This document shows, piece by piece, positions 50,300 through 58,203 of a stretch of DNA of 63,582 nucleotides. The first letter of the stretch is position 1. Each line of letters begins with the position of its first letter. Location: the NCBI RefSeq assembly GCF_009720655.1, contig NZ_WNKS01000022.1:1-63582 (forward strand), given 5' to 3'. The notes beneath the pieces were generated by a model. It had not been told where the DNA came from. It was given only the letters and a program-made list of their open reading frames with translations, and did no database searches. The DNA is from Rhodoblastus acidophilus. GTDB lineage: Bacteria; Pseudomonadota; Alphaproteobacteria; Rhizobiales; Beijerinckiaceae. Position numbers and translations under genes: made by a program.

Positions 50300-51883
50300 G
50301 TGACCGACATTTCTCCCGAGACGCCCGCTGGCGACGCCGCCGCTGCGCAAGACGAATCCGCGCCCAGCGAAGGGCGCGAAATCGAACTGAAATTCACCCT
50401 GGGCGAGGCGGGCTTCGCCGCCGCGTTGAACGCGCCCCTGCTGCGCCGCGACGGCGACAAGGACGCGCCCAAAAAACTGGTCTCCGTCTATTACGACACG
50501 CCGGATTGGGACCTGTTGCGCCAGAAGACCGCGCTGCGCGTGCGCCGCTCCGGCCGCACCCCGGCGGTGATGACGCTGAAATGGCGCCCCGAGGCCGAAA
50601 GCCTGTTTTCGCGCGGCGAGATCGAACACCGCGTGCGCACCCTCGAGCCGGACATCACCCTGTTCGAGGGCGAGCCCGGAGACGCCCTGCGCGCCCTGAT
50701 CGGCGACAAGCCGCTGGTCGCCAAATACGAAACCCGCATCGCCCGCACCACCCGGCTGCTGTCCTGCGGCGCCGCGACCGTCGAGGCCGCCTTCGACGAG
50801 GGCGAGATCGTCGCCGGCGAAAAACGCCTAAAACTGCGCGAACTGGAGCTCGAACTGAAGAGCGGCCCGGAGACGGATTTCTACGCCTTCGCCAGCAAGC
50901 TCGCGAGCGTCCTGCCCCTGCGCCTGGACGCGGTCAGCAAGGCCGAGCGCGCCAGCCATCTGGCGCTGGGCGGCGCGCCGACGCCGGTCAAGGCGAAGAT
51001 CGCTGCGCTTTCAGGCGATCTCAACCTCGACGCCGCCATCGCCCAGGTCATCCTCACCACCCGCGATCACTTCCTCAGCAACTGGGCGAGCCTGCGCGAA
51101 AGCGACGATCCCGAATCCATCCACCAGATGCGCGTGGCGCTGCGCCGGCTGCGCGCCGCGCTGGCCATGTTCAAGCGCGCGGTCCCCTGCCCCGAATTCG
51201 AAGCCTTTCGCGCCCGCGCCAAAACGCTGGCGACGGCGTTTGGCGCCGCGCGCGACTGCGACGTGCTGCGCGATCTCGTCGAGACCGGCCCGAAACCGCA
51301 TTTTTCGGAAAACGCCTTCACCCCGCTGCTCGCCGTGCTCGAACGCCGACGCGCCGACGCCTACGCCCAGGCGCGCCTGCTGCTCGAAAGCGCGGAGCCC
51401 ACACTGTTCGCGCTCGACCTCGGCGGTTTCGTCGCCCGGCGCGGCTGGCGCAACGCCCTCACCGCCGAAGGTTTGAGCGGCCTCACCGGCCCGGTCGGCG
51501 CCTTCGCCTCGGAAGCCCTGGAGCGCCTGCACAAGCGCGCGCTCAAAAGGGGCCGCAAGCTGACCAGCCTGCCGGACGAACTGCGCCACGAGTGCCGCAT
51601 CGCGCTCAAGAACCTGCGCTACGGCGCGGAGTTTTTCAGCGGCGCCTTCGACGGCGACGCGGCCTCGGATTTCATCCGCGCCACCGCGCATGCGCAAAAC
51701 ATTCTCGGCGCCCACAACGACGTCGCCACCGCCGAACATTTTTTGAGCGAACCCCACGACGAGAAGGCGACGCGCGCGGCGGGTGTGGTGCTCGGCTGGC
51801 ACGCCCGCGAAGCCCTCACCGCCGACGAACATCTTTCGAAGACCTGGAAGGGTTTTCGAAACGCCAAGCCCTTCTGGACGTAA
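50300..51883 (+). CDS. CYTH-CHAD domain protein
   Basis: The 527-residue protein has an N-terminal CYTH domain (about 25-215, EIELKFTLGE with the ExExK motif, VYYDTPDWDLL, ALRVRRSG, KYETRI) and a C-terminal CHAD domain (about 240-510, rich in conserved His and Arg: ESIHQMRVALRRLRAALAMF, GAARDCDVL). CYTH enzymes act on triphosphates, and CHAD domains bind polyphosphate. The probable start is GTG at 50300. Confidence 0.93.
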   Translation: MTDISPETPAGDAAAAQDESAPSEGREIELKFTLGEAGFAAALNAPLLRRDGDKDAPKKLVSVYYDTPDWDLLRQKTALRVRRSGRTPAVMTLKWRPEAESLFSRGEIEHRVRTLEPDITLFEGEPGDALRALIGDKPLVAKYETRIARTTRLLSCGAATVEAAFDEGEIVAGEKRLKLRELELELKSGPETDFYAFASKLASVLPLRLDAVSKAERASHLALGGAPTPVKAKIAALSGDLNLDAAIAQVILTTRDHFLSNWASLRESDDPESIHQMRVALRRLRAALAMFKRAVPCPEFEAFRARAKTLATAFGAARDCDVLRDLVETGPKPHFSENAFTPLLAVLERRRADAYAQARLLLESAEPTLFALDLGGFVARRGWRNALTAEGLSGLTGPVGAFASEALERLHKRALKRGRKLTSLPDELRHECRIALKNLRYGAEFFSGAFDGDAASDFIRATAHAQNILGAHNDVATAEHFLSEPHDEKATRAAGVVLGWHAREALTADEHLSKTWKGFRNAKPFWT

Positions 51884-51916
51884 GCCGGGCTCTTTCGCAG
51901 CGCCACGGGCGCCACT

Positions 51917-51942
51917 CCCTCTCCCCGCGAGCGGGGAGAGGG
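51917..51942. repeat. Palindromic intergenic element after the CHAD gene
   Basis: CCCTCTCCCCGC pairs perfectly with GCGGGGAGAGGG around GA. It is followed by GGTGAGGGGG and belongs to the common CTCTCCCC intergenic family. Confidence 0.7.
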
Positions 51943-52050
51943 CGGGGGTGAGGGGGACTCCGGCGCTGAAACAGAAGCTTTCCTTGTAGGCCCCGGTCAT
52001 GTTGCGTTCGAAAGTGAAAACGCGCGCGCCACAAGATATTGTTCACCATA

Positions 52051-52066
52051 TGTTCCACGTGAAACG
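52051..52066. promoter_or_regulatory. parS-like ParB-binding site
   Basis: TGTTCCACGTGAAACG matches the alphaproteobacterial parS sequence (TGTTCCACGTGAAACA) in 15 of 16 positions. It stands in a 500-bp non-coding stretch (51884-52392) of lower GC. Confidence 0.7.
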
Positions 52067-52252
52067 TAGCGCCCCCAAGACACTGTAAACAAACGACGAT
52101 CAGCCCACGCAAAAACCGCCCGTTCGCCGTTCCGCGCCCCATCGACCAAATGTCGTACGCAACCCAAGAGTTGCACCAGCAAAAATCGCGCGATTTTTCA
52201 CGGAAAATGACGCGGAATTCACAGCAAATGCGCGCATTCGCAGCCGTTTGAA

Positions 52253-52287
52253 GGCCGTCATTGCAACCAAAGCTTGCAATGACGGCC
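52253..52287. repeat. 14-bp perfect inverted repeat near the IS
   Basis: GGCCGTCATTGCAA at 52253-52266 pairs with 52274-52287 across CCAAAGC. It lies 105 bp before the left end of the IS element. Confidence 0.75.
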
Positions 52288-52459
52288 GGTCGGAACGAAC
52301 CCGCGACCCGTGTCCGCCGCCAAAACCACTCCAGCGGAGGGCGGCGGAAATCCGATTTCTGGCGCCCTCGCAACAGAGCTGGTTCGGGGAATCTGGACAG
52401 AGCGATAAGTGGCTTTTCTGCCTGACAGCGGCGATGATCGCCGCGTATCAGGAGAGATT

Positions 52460-52768
52460 ATGACCAAGCGACCGCGTCGGAACCACACTGCGGCATTCAA
52501 GGCCAAGGTGGCTCTGGCCGCCCTGAAGGGCGAGAAGACGCTGACGGAGTTGGCGCAAGACTTCGAGGTCCATCCCAACCAGATCCGGGACTGGAAGGCG
52601 CAACTGCTTGAGGGCGCGGCCGGGGTATTCGGCGCCGACGCCTCGACAGCCCAGGCGCCGCCGGTGGATTTGAAGGCGCTCCACGCCAAGATCGGAGAAC
52701 TGGCGTTGGAGAACGATTTTTTGGAAGGCGCGCTCATCAAGGCCGGCATGCTGAGCGCAAAGCGATGA
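52460..52768 (+). CDS. IS3 transposase OrfA
   Basis: The 102-residue protein is the DNA-binding OrfA: a helix-turn-helix ([40 protein letters not shown]) and a leucine-zipper-like end ([20 protein letters not shown]). GGAGAG lies just before the ATG. Its end overlaps orfB by 4 bp (ATGA), where IS3 elements make the fused transposase by frameshift or by coupled translation. Confidence 0.93.
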   Translation: MTKRPRRNHTAAFKAKVALAALKGEKTLTELAQDFEVHPNQIRDWKAQLLEGAAGVFGADASTAQAPPVDLKALHAKIGELALENDFLEGALIKAGMLSAKR

Positions 52769-53592
52769 CCGACCGTCATCACAATCTTCCCATCGCCCGT
52801 CAGGCCAAGGTTCTCAACATCAGTCGCGGTAGCGTCTATTACCAGCCTCGCCCGACCTCGCCCGAGGACCTCGCGCTGATGCGCCGCATCGACGAACTGC
52901 ATCTGGAATTCCCGTTCGCGGGCAGCCGGATGTTGCGGGACTTTCTGGATCGCGAGGGCCTCAAGGCCGGTCGCCGCCATGTCGCCACGCTGATGAAGCG
53001 CATGGGCATTGAGGCGATCTATCGCCGGCCCAACACGTCCAAGCCGACGCCGGGCCACAAGATTTATCCGTATCTGCTGCGCGGCGTGAAGGTCGATCGG
53101 CCCGACGAGGTGTGGGCGATGGACATCACCTACATTCCGATGGCGCGCGGCTTCGTTTATCTTGCCGCGGTGGTCGATTGGTTCAGTCGGCGCGTGCTCA
53201 GCCATCGGGTATCGATCACCATGGAGACCGACTTCTGTGTCGAGGCGCTGGAGGAGGCGCTGGCCAAGCATGGCAAGCCGGGGATGTTCAATACCGACCA
53301 GGGCAGCCAGTTCACCAGCGAGGCGTTCACCGGCGTGCTGATCGCCAACGAGATCAAGATCAGCATGGACGGCAAGGGCGCCTGGCGCGACAACGTCTTC
53401 GTCGAGCGCATCTGGAAATCGGTCAAGTACGAAGAGGTGTATCTGCACGCCTATGACAGCGTCGGCGTTGCGCGCGCCTCGATTGGTCGGTATCTGGACT
53501 TTTACAATCGCCGACGCCCGCATTCGTCGCTTGACCGGCGCACGCCGGAGGAGGCCTACTTCGACCCGACGCCCCGTCTGGCGGCGGCGTAA
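52765..53592 (+). CDS. IS3 transposase OrfB (DDE)
   Basis: The 275-residue catalytic subunit has an N-terminal HTH_21 part ([15 protein letters not shown]) and an integrase core with the DDE set: Asp in [10 protein letters not shown], Asp in [10 protein letters not shown] and Glu in [20 protein letters not shown]. The end [19 protein letters not shown] is typical. No frame damage is seen, so it may be active. Confidence 0.95.
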   Translation: MTDRHHNLPIARQAKVLNISRGSVYYQPRPTSPEDLALMRRIDELHLEFPFAGSRMLRDFLDREGLKAGRRHVATLMKRMGIEAIYRRPNTSKPTPGHKIYPYLLRGVKVDRPDEVWAMDITYIPMARGFVYLAAVVDWFSRRVLSHRVSITMETDFCVEALEEALAKHGKPGMFNTDQGSQFTSEAFTGVLIANEIKISMDGKGAWRDNVFVERIWKSVKYEEVYLHAYDSVGVARASIGRYLDFYNRRRPHSSLDRRTPEEAYFDPTPRLAAA

Positions 53593-53747
53593 TTTTTCCG
53601 CCGCCGTGGTGTTGGATGCGACTACCGTCGGGCTACGCCCTCCCTGCGTCACATCCAACCACGGCGCCCTCTGACGAAAGAACCCGGCAGAAAAGCACTT
53701 ATCGTTCGCGGGAAACTGTTCAGACAACCGGCGCCAGCTCTCAACGA

Positions 53748-54656
53748 TCACCATTCCGCGGCGAAGCGTGGCAGCGTGTCCGCCAGGAATTCGATCCAGG
53801 CGCGGGTCTTGGCGGCGGGGCGGCGGTCGGGGTGGGTGATCGCGTGAACCGCGCCGACAGGCATCGGCGGGTGGTCGAGCGTCAGTTCGACCAGCGCCCC
53901 CTCCGCCAGCGCCTGCGCCGCGACATAACGGGGTCCGTAAACCAGCCCCTGACCCGCCACCGCCGCGCGCAAGAGCGCCTCGCCGTTGTTGGCGCGCAAC
54001 CATCCGCGCACGGGCGCCTTGATCTCGCCATCCTGGCCGAAACTCCAGGTGGACGTTCCCGCCTGCTCGGCGAAGGTGTAGCCCAGGCAATCATGCGCGA
54101 TCAAATCCGACAACAGCCTTGGCGTTCCCCGCCGCGCCAGATAGGCCGGCGACGCGCAGACCACGGTGCGCATCGGCGCGAGTTTTCGCGCCACCAGGCT
54201 GCTGTCGGCGAGGCGGCCGATGCGGATCGTCATGTCCCAACGCTCTTCAAGCAGGTCGACGAAGCGGTCGCTGAACCCGAATTCCAGCGTCACGCCGGGA
54301 TAAAGTTCGTGGAACAGCGGCGCGAGCGGAGCGATGTGCAGGAGGCCGAAGGTCGCGGGCGCGCTGACGCGCAACAAACCTTCGATGGCGAGCGCGCGCG
54401 ACGACGCCTCGGCTTCCGCCTCGCCGATTTCGGCGAGAATGCGCTCGGCCTTTTCAAGATATGCGGCGCCGGCCTCCGTCAGCGACAATTTTCGCGTGGT
54501 GCGGCGCGCAAGCGTCGTTCCCAGCCGCGCTTCCAACCCGTCGAGGTGCTTGGCGGCCATCGCGGGCGACATGCGCAGTTCACGCGCCGCCGCCGAAAGG
54601 CCCCCGAGCCGCATGGCGCGCACAAAAACCTCCATGCTGGTCAAGCGATCCGCCAT
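53748..54656 (-). CDS. LysR-type regulator divergent from a quinone reductase gene
   Basis: The 302-residue protein has the LysR winged HTH (residues 1-60, MEVFVRAMRLGGLSAAARE, SPAMAAKHLDGLEARLGTTL) and a LysR substrate domain (about 90-295). It is divergent from the NmrA-like gene at 54777, the usual arrangement for a regulator and its target. A palindrome in the spacer is a likely operator. Start 54656 gives MADRLTSMEVF; the longer frame is not coding. Confidence 0.93.
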   Translation of the reverse strand: MADRLTSMEVFVRAMRLGGLSAAARELRMSPAMAAKHLDGLEARLGTTLARRTTRKLSLTEAGAAYLEKAERILAEIGEAEAEASSRALAIEGLLRVSAPATFGLLHIAPLAPLFHELYPGVTLEFGFSDRFVDLLEERWDMTIRIGRLADSSLVARKLAPMRTVVCASPAYLARRGTPRLLSDLIAHDCLGYTFAEQAGTSTWSFGQDGEIKAPVRGWLRANNGEALLRAAVAGQGLVYGPRYVAAQALAEGALVELTLDHPPMPVGAVHAITHPDRRPAAKTRAWIEFLADTLPRFAAEW

Positions 54657-54683
54657 TTCATCCTCTGAGTAGAAAGTAAAACA

Positions 54684-54695
54684 ACCCAATAGGGT
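54684..54695. promoter_or_regulatory. Putative LysR operator
   Basis: ACCCAATAGGGT, a dyad with ACCC/GGGT arms, lies centrally in the 120-bp divergent spacer between the LysR gene and the NmrA-like gene, 28 bp from the LysR start. Confidence 0.5.
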
Positions 54696-54776
54696 ATTAT
54701 CGTTTTTCAGGAGGAAATCTATACCAGCGTCAAGGCGGACGTTTCGACCGCCATCGCCAATGCAAGGAGACTTTTC

Positions 54777-55625
54777 ATGACCATCGCCATCACCGGGGCC
54801 ACCGGGCAGCTGGGCCGCCTCGTCGTCGCCGCCCTCAAGGCCAGGGCGCCCGCCGCCCGCATCGTCGCGCTGGCGCGTTCGCCGGAAAAGGCCGCCGATT
54901 TGGGCGTGGACGCGCGCGCCTTCGATTATTCCAAGCCCGACGCCCAGGCCGCCGCGCTCGCGGGCGTCAAGACGTTGTTGCTGATTTCGTCCAGCGAAAT
55001 CGGCCAGCGCGCCGCGCAGCATCGCAATGTGATCGCCGCGGCGAAGGCGGCTGGCGTTTCACGCATCGTCTATACCAGCCTGCTGCGCGCCGACACGTCG
55101 TCCCTGAGCCTCGCGGACGAACATCGCGACACCGAGCAGGCGATCCAGGCGTCCGGCCTCGACCACACCATCCTGCGGAATGGCTGGTACAGCGAGAACT
55201 ACACCGGATCGGTCGGCCCGGCCGTGGCCGCCGGCGCTTTCATCGGCAGCGCCGGGAACGGACGCATCGCGTCCGCCGCGCGTACGGATTATGCCGAGGC
55301 TGCGGCGATTGTCGTCACCTCCGCCGGCCACTCGGGCCGCGTCTACGAATTGGCCGGCGACACCGCCTACACGCTGACCGAGCTCGCCGCCGAAATCAGC
55401 AAGCAGACCGGCAAGGCCATTCCTTACAAAAATCTAACTGAAGCGGACTATGCCGGCGCTTTGATCGGCGTCGGCTTGCCTGAAATCTTTGCGCGCGCCA
55501 TCGCGGGCTGGGATGTCGCGGCGTCGCAGGGGGCCTTGTTCGACGAGGGGCGCGCGCTTTCGACCCTGCTGGGCCATCCGACCACGCCCATCGCCGCAAG
55601 CGTGAAACACGCGCTCGGAAACTGA
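54777..55625 (+). CDS. NmrA-family NAD(P)H:quinone oxidoreductase (QOR2-like)
   Basis: The 282-residue Rossmann-fold protein starts MTIAITGATGQLGRLVVAAL (GATGQLG dinucleotide loop) and has VYTSLLRADTSSLSLADEHR, HTILRNGWYSENY and a YELAGDTAYTLTELAAEISK segment as in YtfG/QOR2. It probably reduces quinones or similar electrophiles with NADPH. AAGGAG precedes the ATG at 8 bp. Its stop joins repeat B copy 4. Confidence 0.92.
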   Translation: MTIAITGATGQLGRLVVAALKARAPAARIVALARSPEKAADLGVDARAFDYSKPDAQAAALAGVKTLLLISSSEIGQRAAQHRNVIAAAKAAGVSRIVYTSLLRADTSSLSLADEHRDTEQAIQASGLDHTILRNGWYSENYTGSVGPAVAAGAFIGSAGNGRIASAARTDYAEAAAIVVTSAGHSGRVYELAGDTAYTLTELAAEISKQTGKAIPYKNLTEADYAGALIGVGLPEIFARAIAGWDVAASQGALFDEGRALSTLLGHPTTPIAASVKHALGN

Positions 55626-55749
55626 TACGGTTTCCGCAAGATCGCTTCGCGATCCGCGAAAACGAAATCGCACGGAAATCCTCCAGGCGAAGGGCGGATT
55701 TCCGCGCGAGTGGAATACGATTTCCGAACTGATCGTTCGGAAATCGTAT
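55625..55749 (+). repeat. Intergenic repeat family B, copy 4
   Basis: It begins at the last base of the preceding TGA stop (TGATACGG) and ends GGAAATCGTAT. It agrees with copies 1 to 3 over its whole length. Confidence 0.88.
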
Positions 55750-55807
55750 GACGGGCGCGCGCGTCCAAAACGTCGTGGCGAACGACCAATCCGTTGTTCG
55801 CCGCCCC

Positions 55808-56818
55808 TCAACTCGTGACGATCACAAAATCAGACCCCGTCCGGCTGTCCGGCGACAACGGCGCGTCCGTCAAAACAAGCACCATGCCCGGATGCATGCG
55901 CGCCTTCATCGCCGCCACAAAAGCGTCGTCGGCGCGGATGCGGCGGATCACGTCCTGTTCCTGCGCAAGCGAGGCCCCGTCGTCCGCGTGATGGCCGATT
56001 CCAATCCAGCCCATGCCGTTGGCGCTGCTTTCGGCGCCTTTCAGGACGAAAACATGAGACCCGAGCGGACCGCCGCCCTGTAGCGCCAGGGCCGAGCGCG
56101 CCACCACGCGGTCGTTCTCGATGAGTTCAACGGCGCCATCGGCCGAGGAGGCGATCACGCTGACCACGGGCGCGCGCGCGGCCGCGTCCCAATCTGACGG
56201 ATGTTTTTTCCCGTCGAGGCCCGCCACCACATGTTCGAATTCCTGCTCCGCATAGGCGTTCAGCACCATGCCGGGATGGGTCAGCGTCCAGGGATCGGTG
56301 TGCGCGCCCGCGATGATCACCGGCGTCCCCATATGCGTGACCGTAAACAAAAGTTCGGAAAAGCGCATGGGCAGCCGGACGCAGCCGTGCGAGGCCGGAT
56401 AGCCCGGAAGTTTTCCCGCATGCAGCGCCACCCCCGACCAGGTGAGGCGGTTCATGTTGGGCATGGGGGCGTCGTCATAGGTCGAGGACTTGTGATGCTT
56501 GTCCTTTTGCAGGACCACGAACACGCCCGTCGGCGTCGCGTGTCCCGGCTTGCCCGTCGAGCAGGTGGAGACGGCGATCCGCACGCCGTTGCGATAGACA
56601 TGCACCCGCTGCTGCGGCAGGGAAACGATGATGCTGACGGGACCGTAAGGCGCGCGTTCGGGATGCCAGGTGAATTGCCCGGGTTTGAGACTGGCGATGT
56701 CGGTCAGGCCTTCATCGGACGGCGCGGCGCCGCCGGCCTGTTGCGCCGATGCGGCGCTTGAAAAACCCGCGGCGAAAAACGTTCCGGCAATAAAATGGCG
56801 GCGGCTCAATCCCGTCAT
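55808..56818 (-). CDS. L,D-transpeptidase (YkuD family)
   Basis: The 336-residue exported protein has a twin-arginine signal (LSRRHFIAGTFFAAGFSS) and a YkuD domain at about residues 58-175 with the active site HAGKLPGYPASHGCVRLPM (catalytic Cys). The C-terminal half is unassigned. L,D-transpeptidases make 3-3 crosslinks in peptidoglycan, which are abundant in polar-growing Rhizobiales. A CtrA-type box overlaps its ribosome site region, suggesting cell-cycle control. Confidence 0.93.
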   Translation of the reverse strand: MTGLSRRHFIAGTFFAAGFSSAASAQQAGGAAPSDEGLTDIASLKPGQFTWHPERAPYGPVSIIVSLPQQRVHVYRNGVRIAVSTCSTGKPGHATPTGVFVVLQKDKHHKSSTYDDAPMPNMNRLTWSGVALHAGKLPGYPASHGCVRLPMRFSELLFTVTHMGTPVIIAGAHTDPWTLTHPGMVLNAYAEQEFEHVVAGLDGKKHPSDWDAAARAPVVSVIASSADGAVELIENDRVVARSALALQGGGPLGSHVFVLKGAESSANGMGWIGIGHHADDGASLAQEQDVIRRIRADDAFVAAMKARMHPGMVLVLTDAPLSPDSRTGSDFVIVTS

Positions 56819-56830
56819 CGGCAGCGCTCC

Positions 56831-56845
56831 TTAACAAAAAGTTAA
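56831..56845 (-). promoter_or_regulatory. CtrA-type box at the L,D-transpeptidase gene
   Basis: TTAA-N7-TTAA occurs with TTAA at 56831-56834 and 56842-56845. It lies 13 bp upstream of the start codon and touches the AAGGAG ribosome site, so binding there could block expression. Confidence 0.65.
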
Positions 56846-56879
56846 GCTACCAATAAATCCAATGCGGTGCGCCGCCAAG

Positions 56880-57845
56880 CTAACTTCGCTGCTCCAGTCC
56901 GCCGTTGGACGCCTTCCCCAGAAACAGATCGCAAAACGCGCGCGCCGCCAGCGGCAGGCGCTTTTCCGCCCGGTGCAGCAGAAACCAGTGCTTCATCAGC
57001 GGAAACCCGTCGACCGGCAGAACGGCGAGCCGCTTGGTCTCCAGTTCGAGCGCAATCGTCTTCAGCGGCACGATCCCCAAACCAAGCCCCGCCGCCACCG
57101 CCTGTTTCACCGCCTCATTGGTGTTGACCTCGCAGCTCGACCGGAATTCGAGGCCATTTTCGGCAAAGAATCGCTCGATATTGGCCTGCGTGCCCGATCC
57201 CGGCTCGCGCGCGATCATCGCCTCCTCGCCCAAGACATCGACGGGAACGCGCGCGAGCGTGGTCAGCCGGTGATCGGGCCGGGCGACCACGACAAGCGGA
57301 TTGTCCATGAACTGATGCGCCACCACGCTGGCGTCGTCAGGCGGCCGCCCCATGATCGCGAGATCGGTGCGTTTTTCCAACAGCGCCGCCAGCACGGACT
57401 CGTGGTTGTCGACCTGAAGGCTGATGCGAACCGAGGGATAGCGCTTCACATAGTCGCTGACGATGCGCGGCAGGAAAAAACTCATGGTCGAGATCAGGGC
57501 GATGCGCAAAATCCCGCATTCCAGGCTGAGATGTTGCTTCATCGCGGACTTCAGGTCCGACATTTTCGCAATCAGTTCGCGCGCGTGACGCGCAAGCTCC
57601 TCGCCGGCCTCCGTCAGAACCAGTTTTTTGCCGGCGTGGTCGATCAGCGGCAGCCCCACCTGCTCCTCGAGCTGCTTCACCTGCATGGAAACGGCGGGCT
57701 GGGTGAGATTGAGTTCGCCGGCCGCCCGCGAAATCGACCCAAGGCGTCCCACGGCTTCAAAGATCACCAACTGGCGAAGTGTGATGTTAATTCGCCCGCC
57801 TCCCCTTGAGACCAGCGCAAGCCAATTGAGACCAGCGCAAGCCAA
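56880..57845 (-). CDS. LysR-type regulator (CbbR-like)
   Basis: The 321-residue protein has the LysR HTH (ITLRQLVIFEAVGRLGSISR, NLTQPAVSMQVKQLEEQVGL) and a CbbR/CysB-like effector domain (about 110-310). The N-terminal 17 residues upstream of INITLRQ are unusual. The ATG lies in a 19-bp tandem duplication and no ATG, GTG or TTG stands at the expected place, so the true start is unsure. It is divergent from a 29-residue peptide gene. Confidence 0.9.
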   Translation of the reverse strand: MACAGLNWLALVSRGGGRINITLRQLVIFEAVGRLGSISRAAGELNLTQPAVSMQVKQLEEQVGLPLIDHAGKKLVLTEAGEELARHARELIAKMSDLKSAMKQHLSLECGILRIALISTMSFFLPRIVSDYVKRYPSVRISLQVDNHESVLAALLEKRTDLAIMGRPPDDASVVAHQFMDNPLVVVARPDHRLTTLARVPVDVLGEEAMIAREPGSGTQANIERFFAENGLEFRSSCEVNTNEAVKQAVAAGLGLGIVPLKTIALELETKRLAVLPVDGFPLMKHWFLLHRAEKRLPLAARAFCDLFLGKASNGGLEQRS

Positions 57846-57852
57846 GCCCCGC

Positions 57853-57866
57853 TTATAGTCATATAA
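57853..57866. promoter_or_regulatory. Palindrome in the LysR-peptide spacer
   Basis: TTATAGTCATATAA is a perfect dyad TTATA-N4-TATAA. It lies 7 bp upstream of the LysR ATG and about 95 bp before the peptide gene, a fitting place for LysR autoregulation and divergent control. Confidence 0.55.
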
Positions 57867-57961
57867 CCAGAACTGAATTGCAAATCCAATGCGTTAACAT
57901 AGGTTTATATCAGTCGTGAGGGGATGCCCCCCCCACAAGACCAAAGCATGGAGATGCAACG

Positions 57962-58051
57962 ATGACCAAGCTGACCCCCTCTGAATGGACCGCGGCGGCT
58001 CTCGTGACCGCCATGTCGCTGGGTCCGCTCGTTCCTTACGCGATTTATTAA
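57962..58051 (+). CDS. 29-residue hydrophobic peptide
   Basis: The frame encodes MTKLTPSEWTAAALVTAMSL followed by GPLVPYAIY. GGAG stands 8 bp before the ATG. The composition suggests one short membrane helix (residues 10-29). It is divergent from the LysR gene with an operator-like palindrome between. No family is recognised. A GC-rich stem (GCGCCGCG/CGCGGCGC) follows the stop. Confidence 0.65.
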   Translation: MTKLTPSEWTAAALVTAMSLGPLVPYAIY

Positions 58052-58203
58052 CAGCGTCCGCGCCGCGTCCGGGGCTGGACCCGTCGCGGCGCGCGACTCA
58101 ACCGATGGAGGCAAGCGGAACCCTGATCCAGCGAGCGTAGCGCATGGCGGGACCAGGTCGCTGACCCCCAGCGCCGGCGCCCTGGCTGCGCTCGCAAGGC
58201 GAA

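Larger units (their letters stand above)
52393..53725 (+). mobile_element. IS3-family insertion sequence
   Basis: Two overlapping frames encode an IS3 transposase. Related ends are visible: TCTGGACAGAGCGATAAGTG on the left and, inverted on the right, TCTGAACAG then a 12-bp insertion and CGATAAGTG, both followed by CTTTTCTGCC. The left end seems to lack the 12 bp, so the exact termini and target duplication are uncertain. Both frames are intact. Confidence 0.85.

Noticed and set aside
54666-54679. TGAGTAG before the NmrA-like gene as another FixJ-like box
   Set aside because: Only the first eight bases (TGAGTAGA) match; the TTCCGA half is absent.
57895-57908. A third CtrA-type box near the peptide gene
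   Set aside because: TTAA is followed after 7 bp by TTTA, not TTAA.
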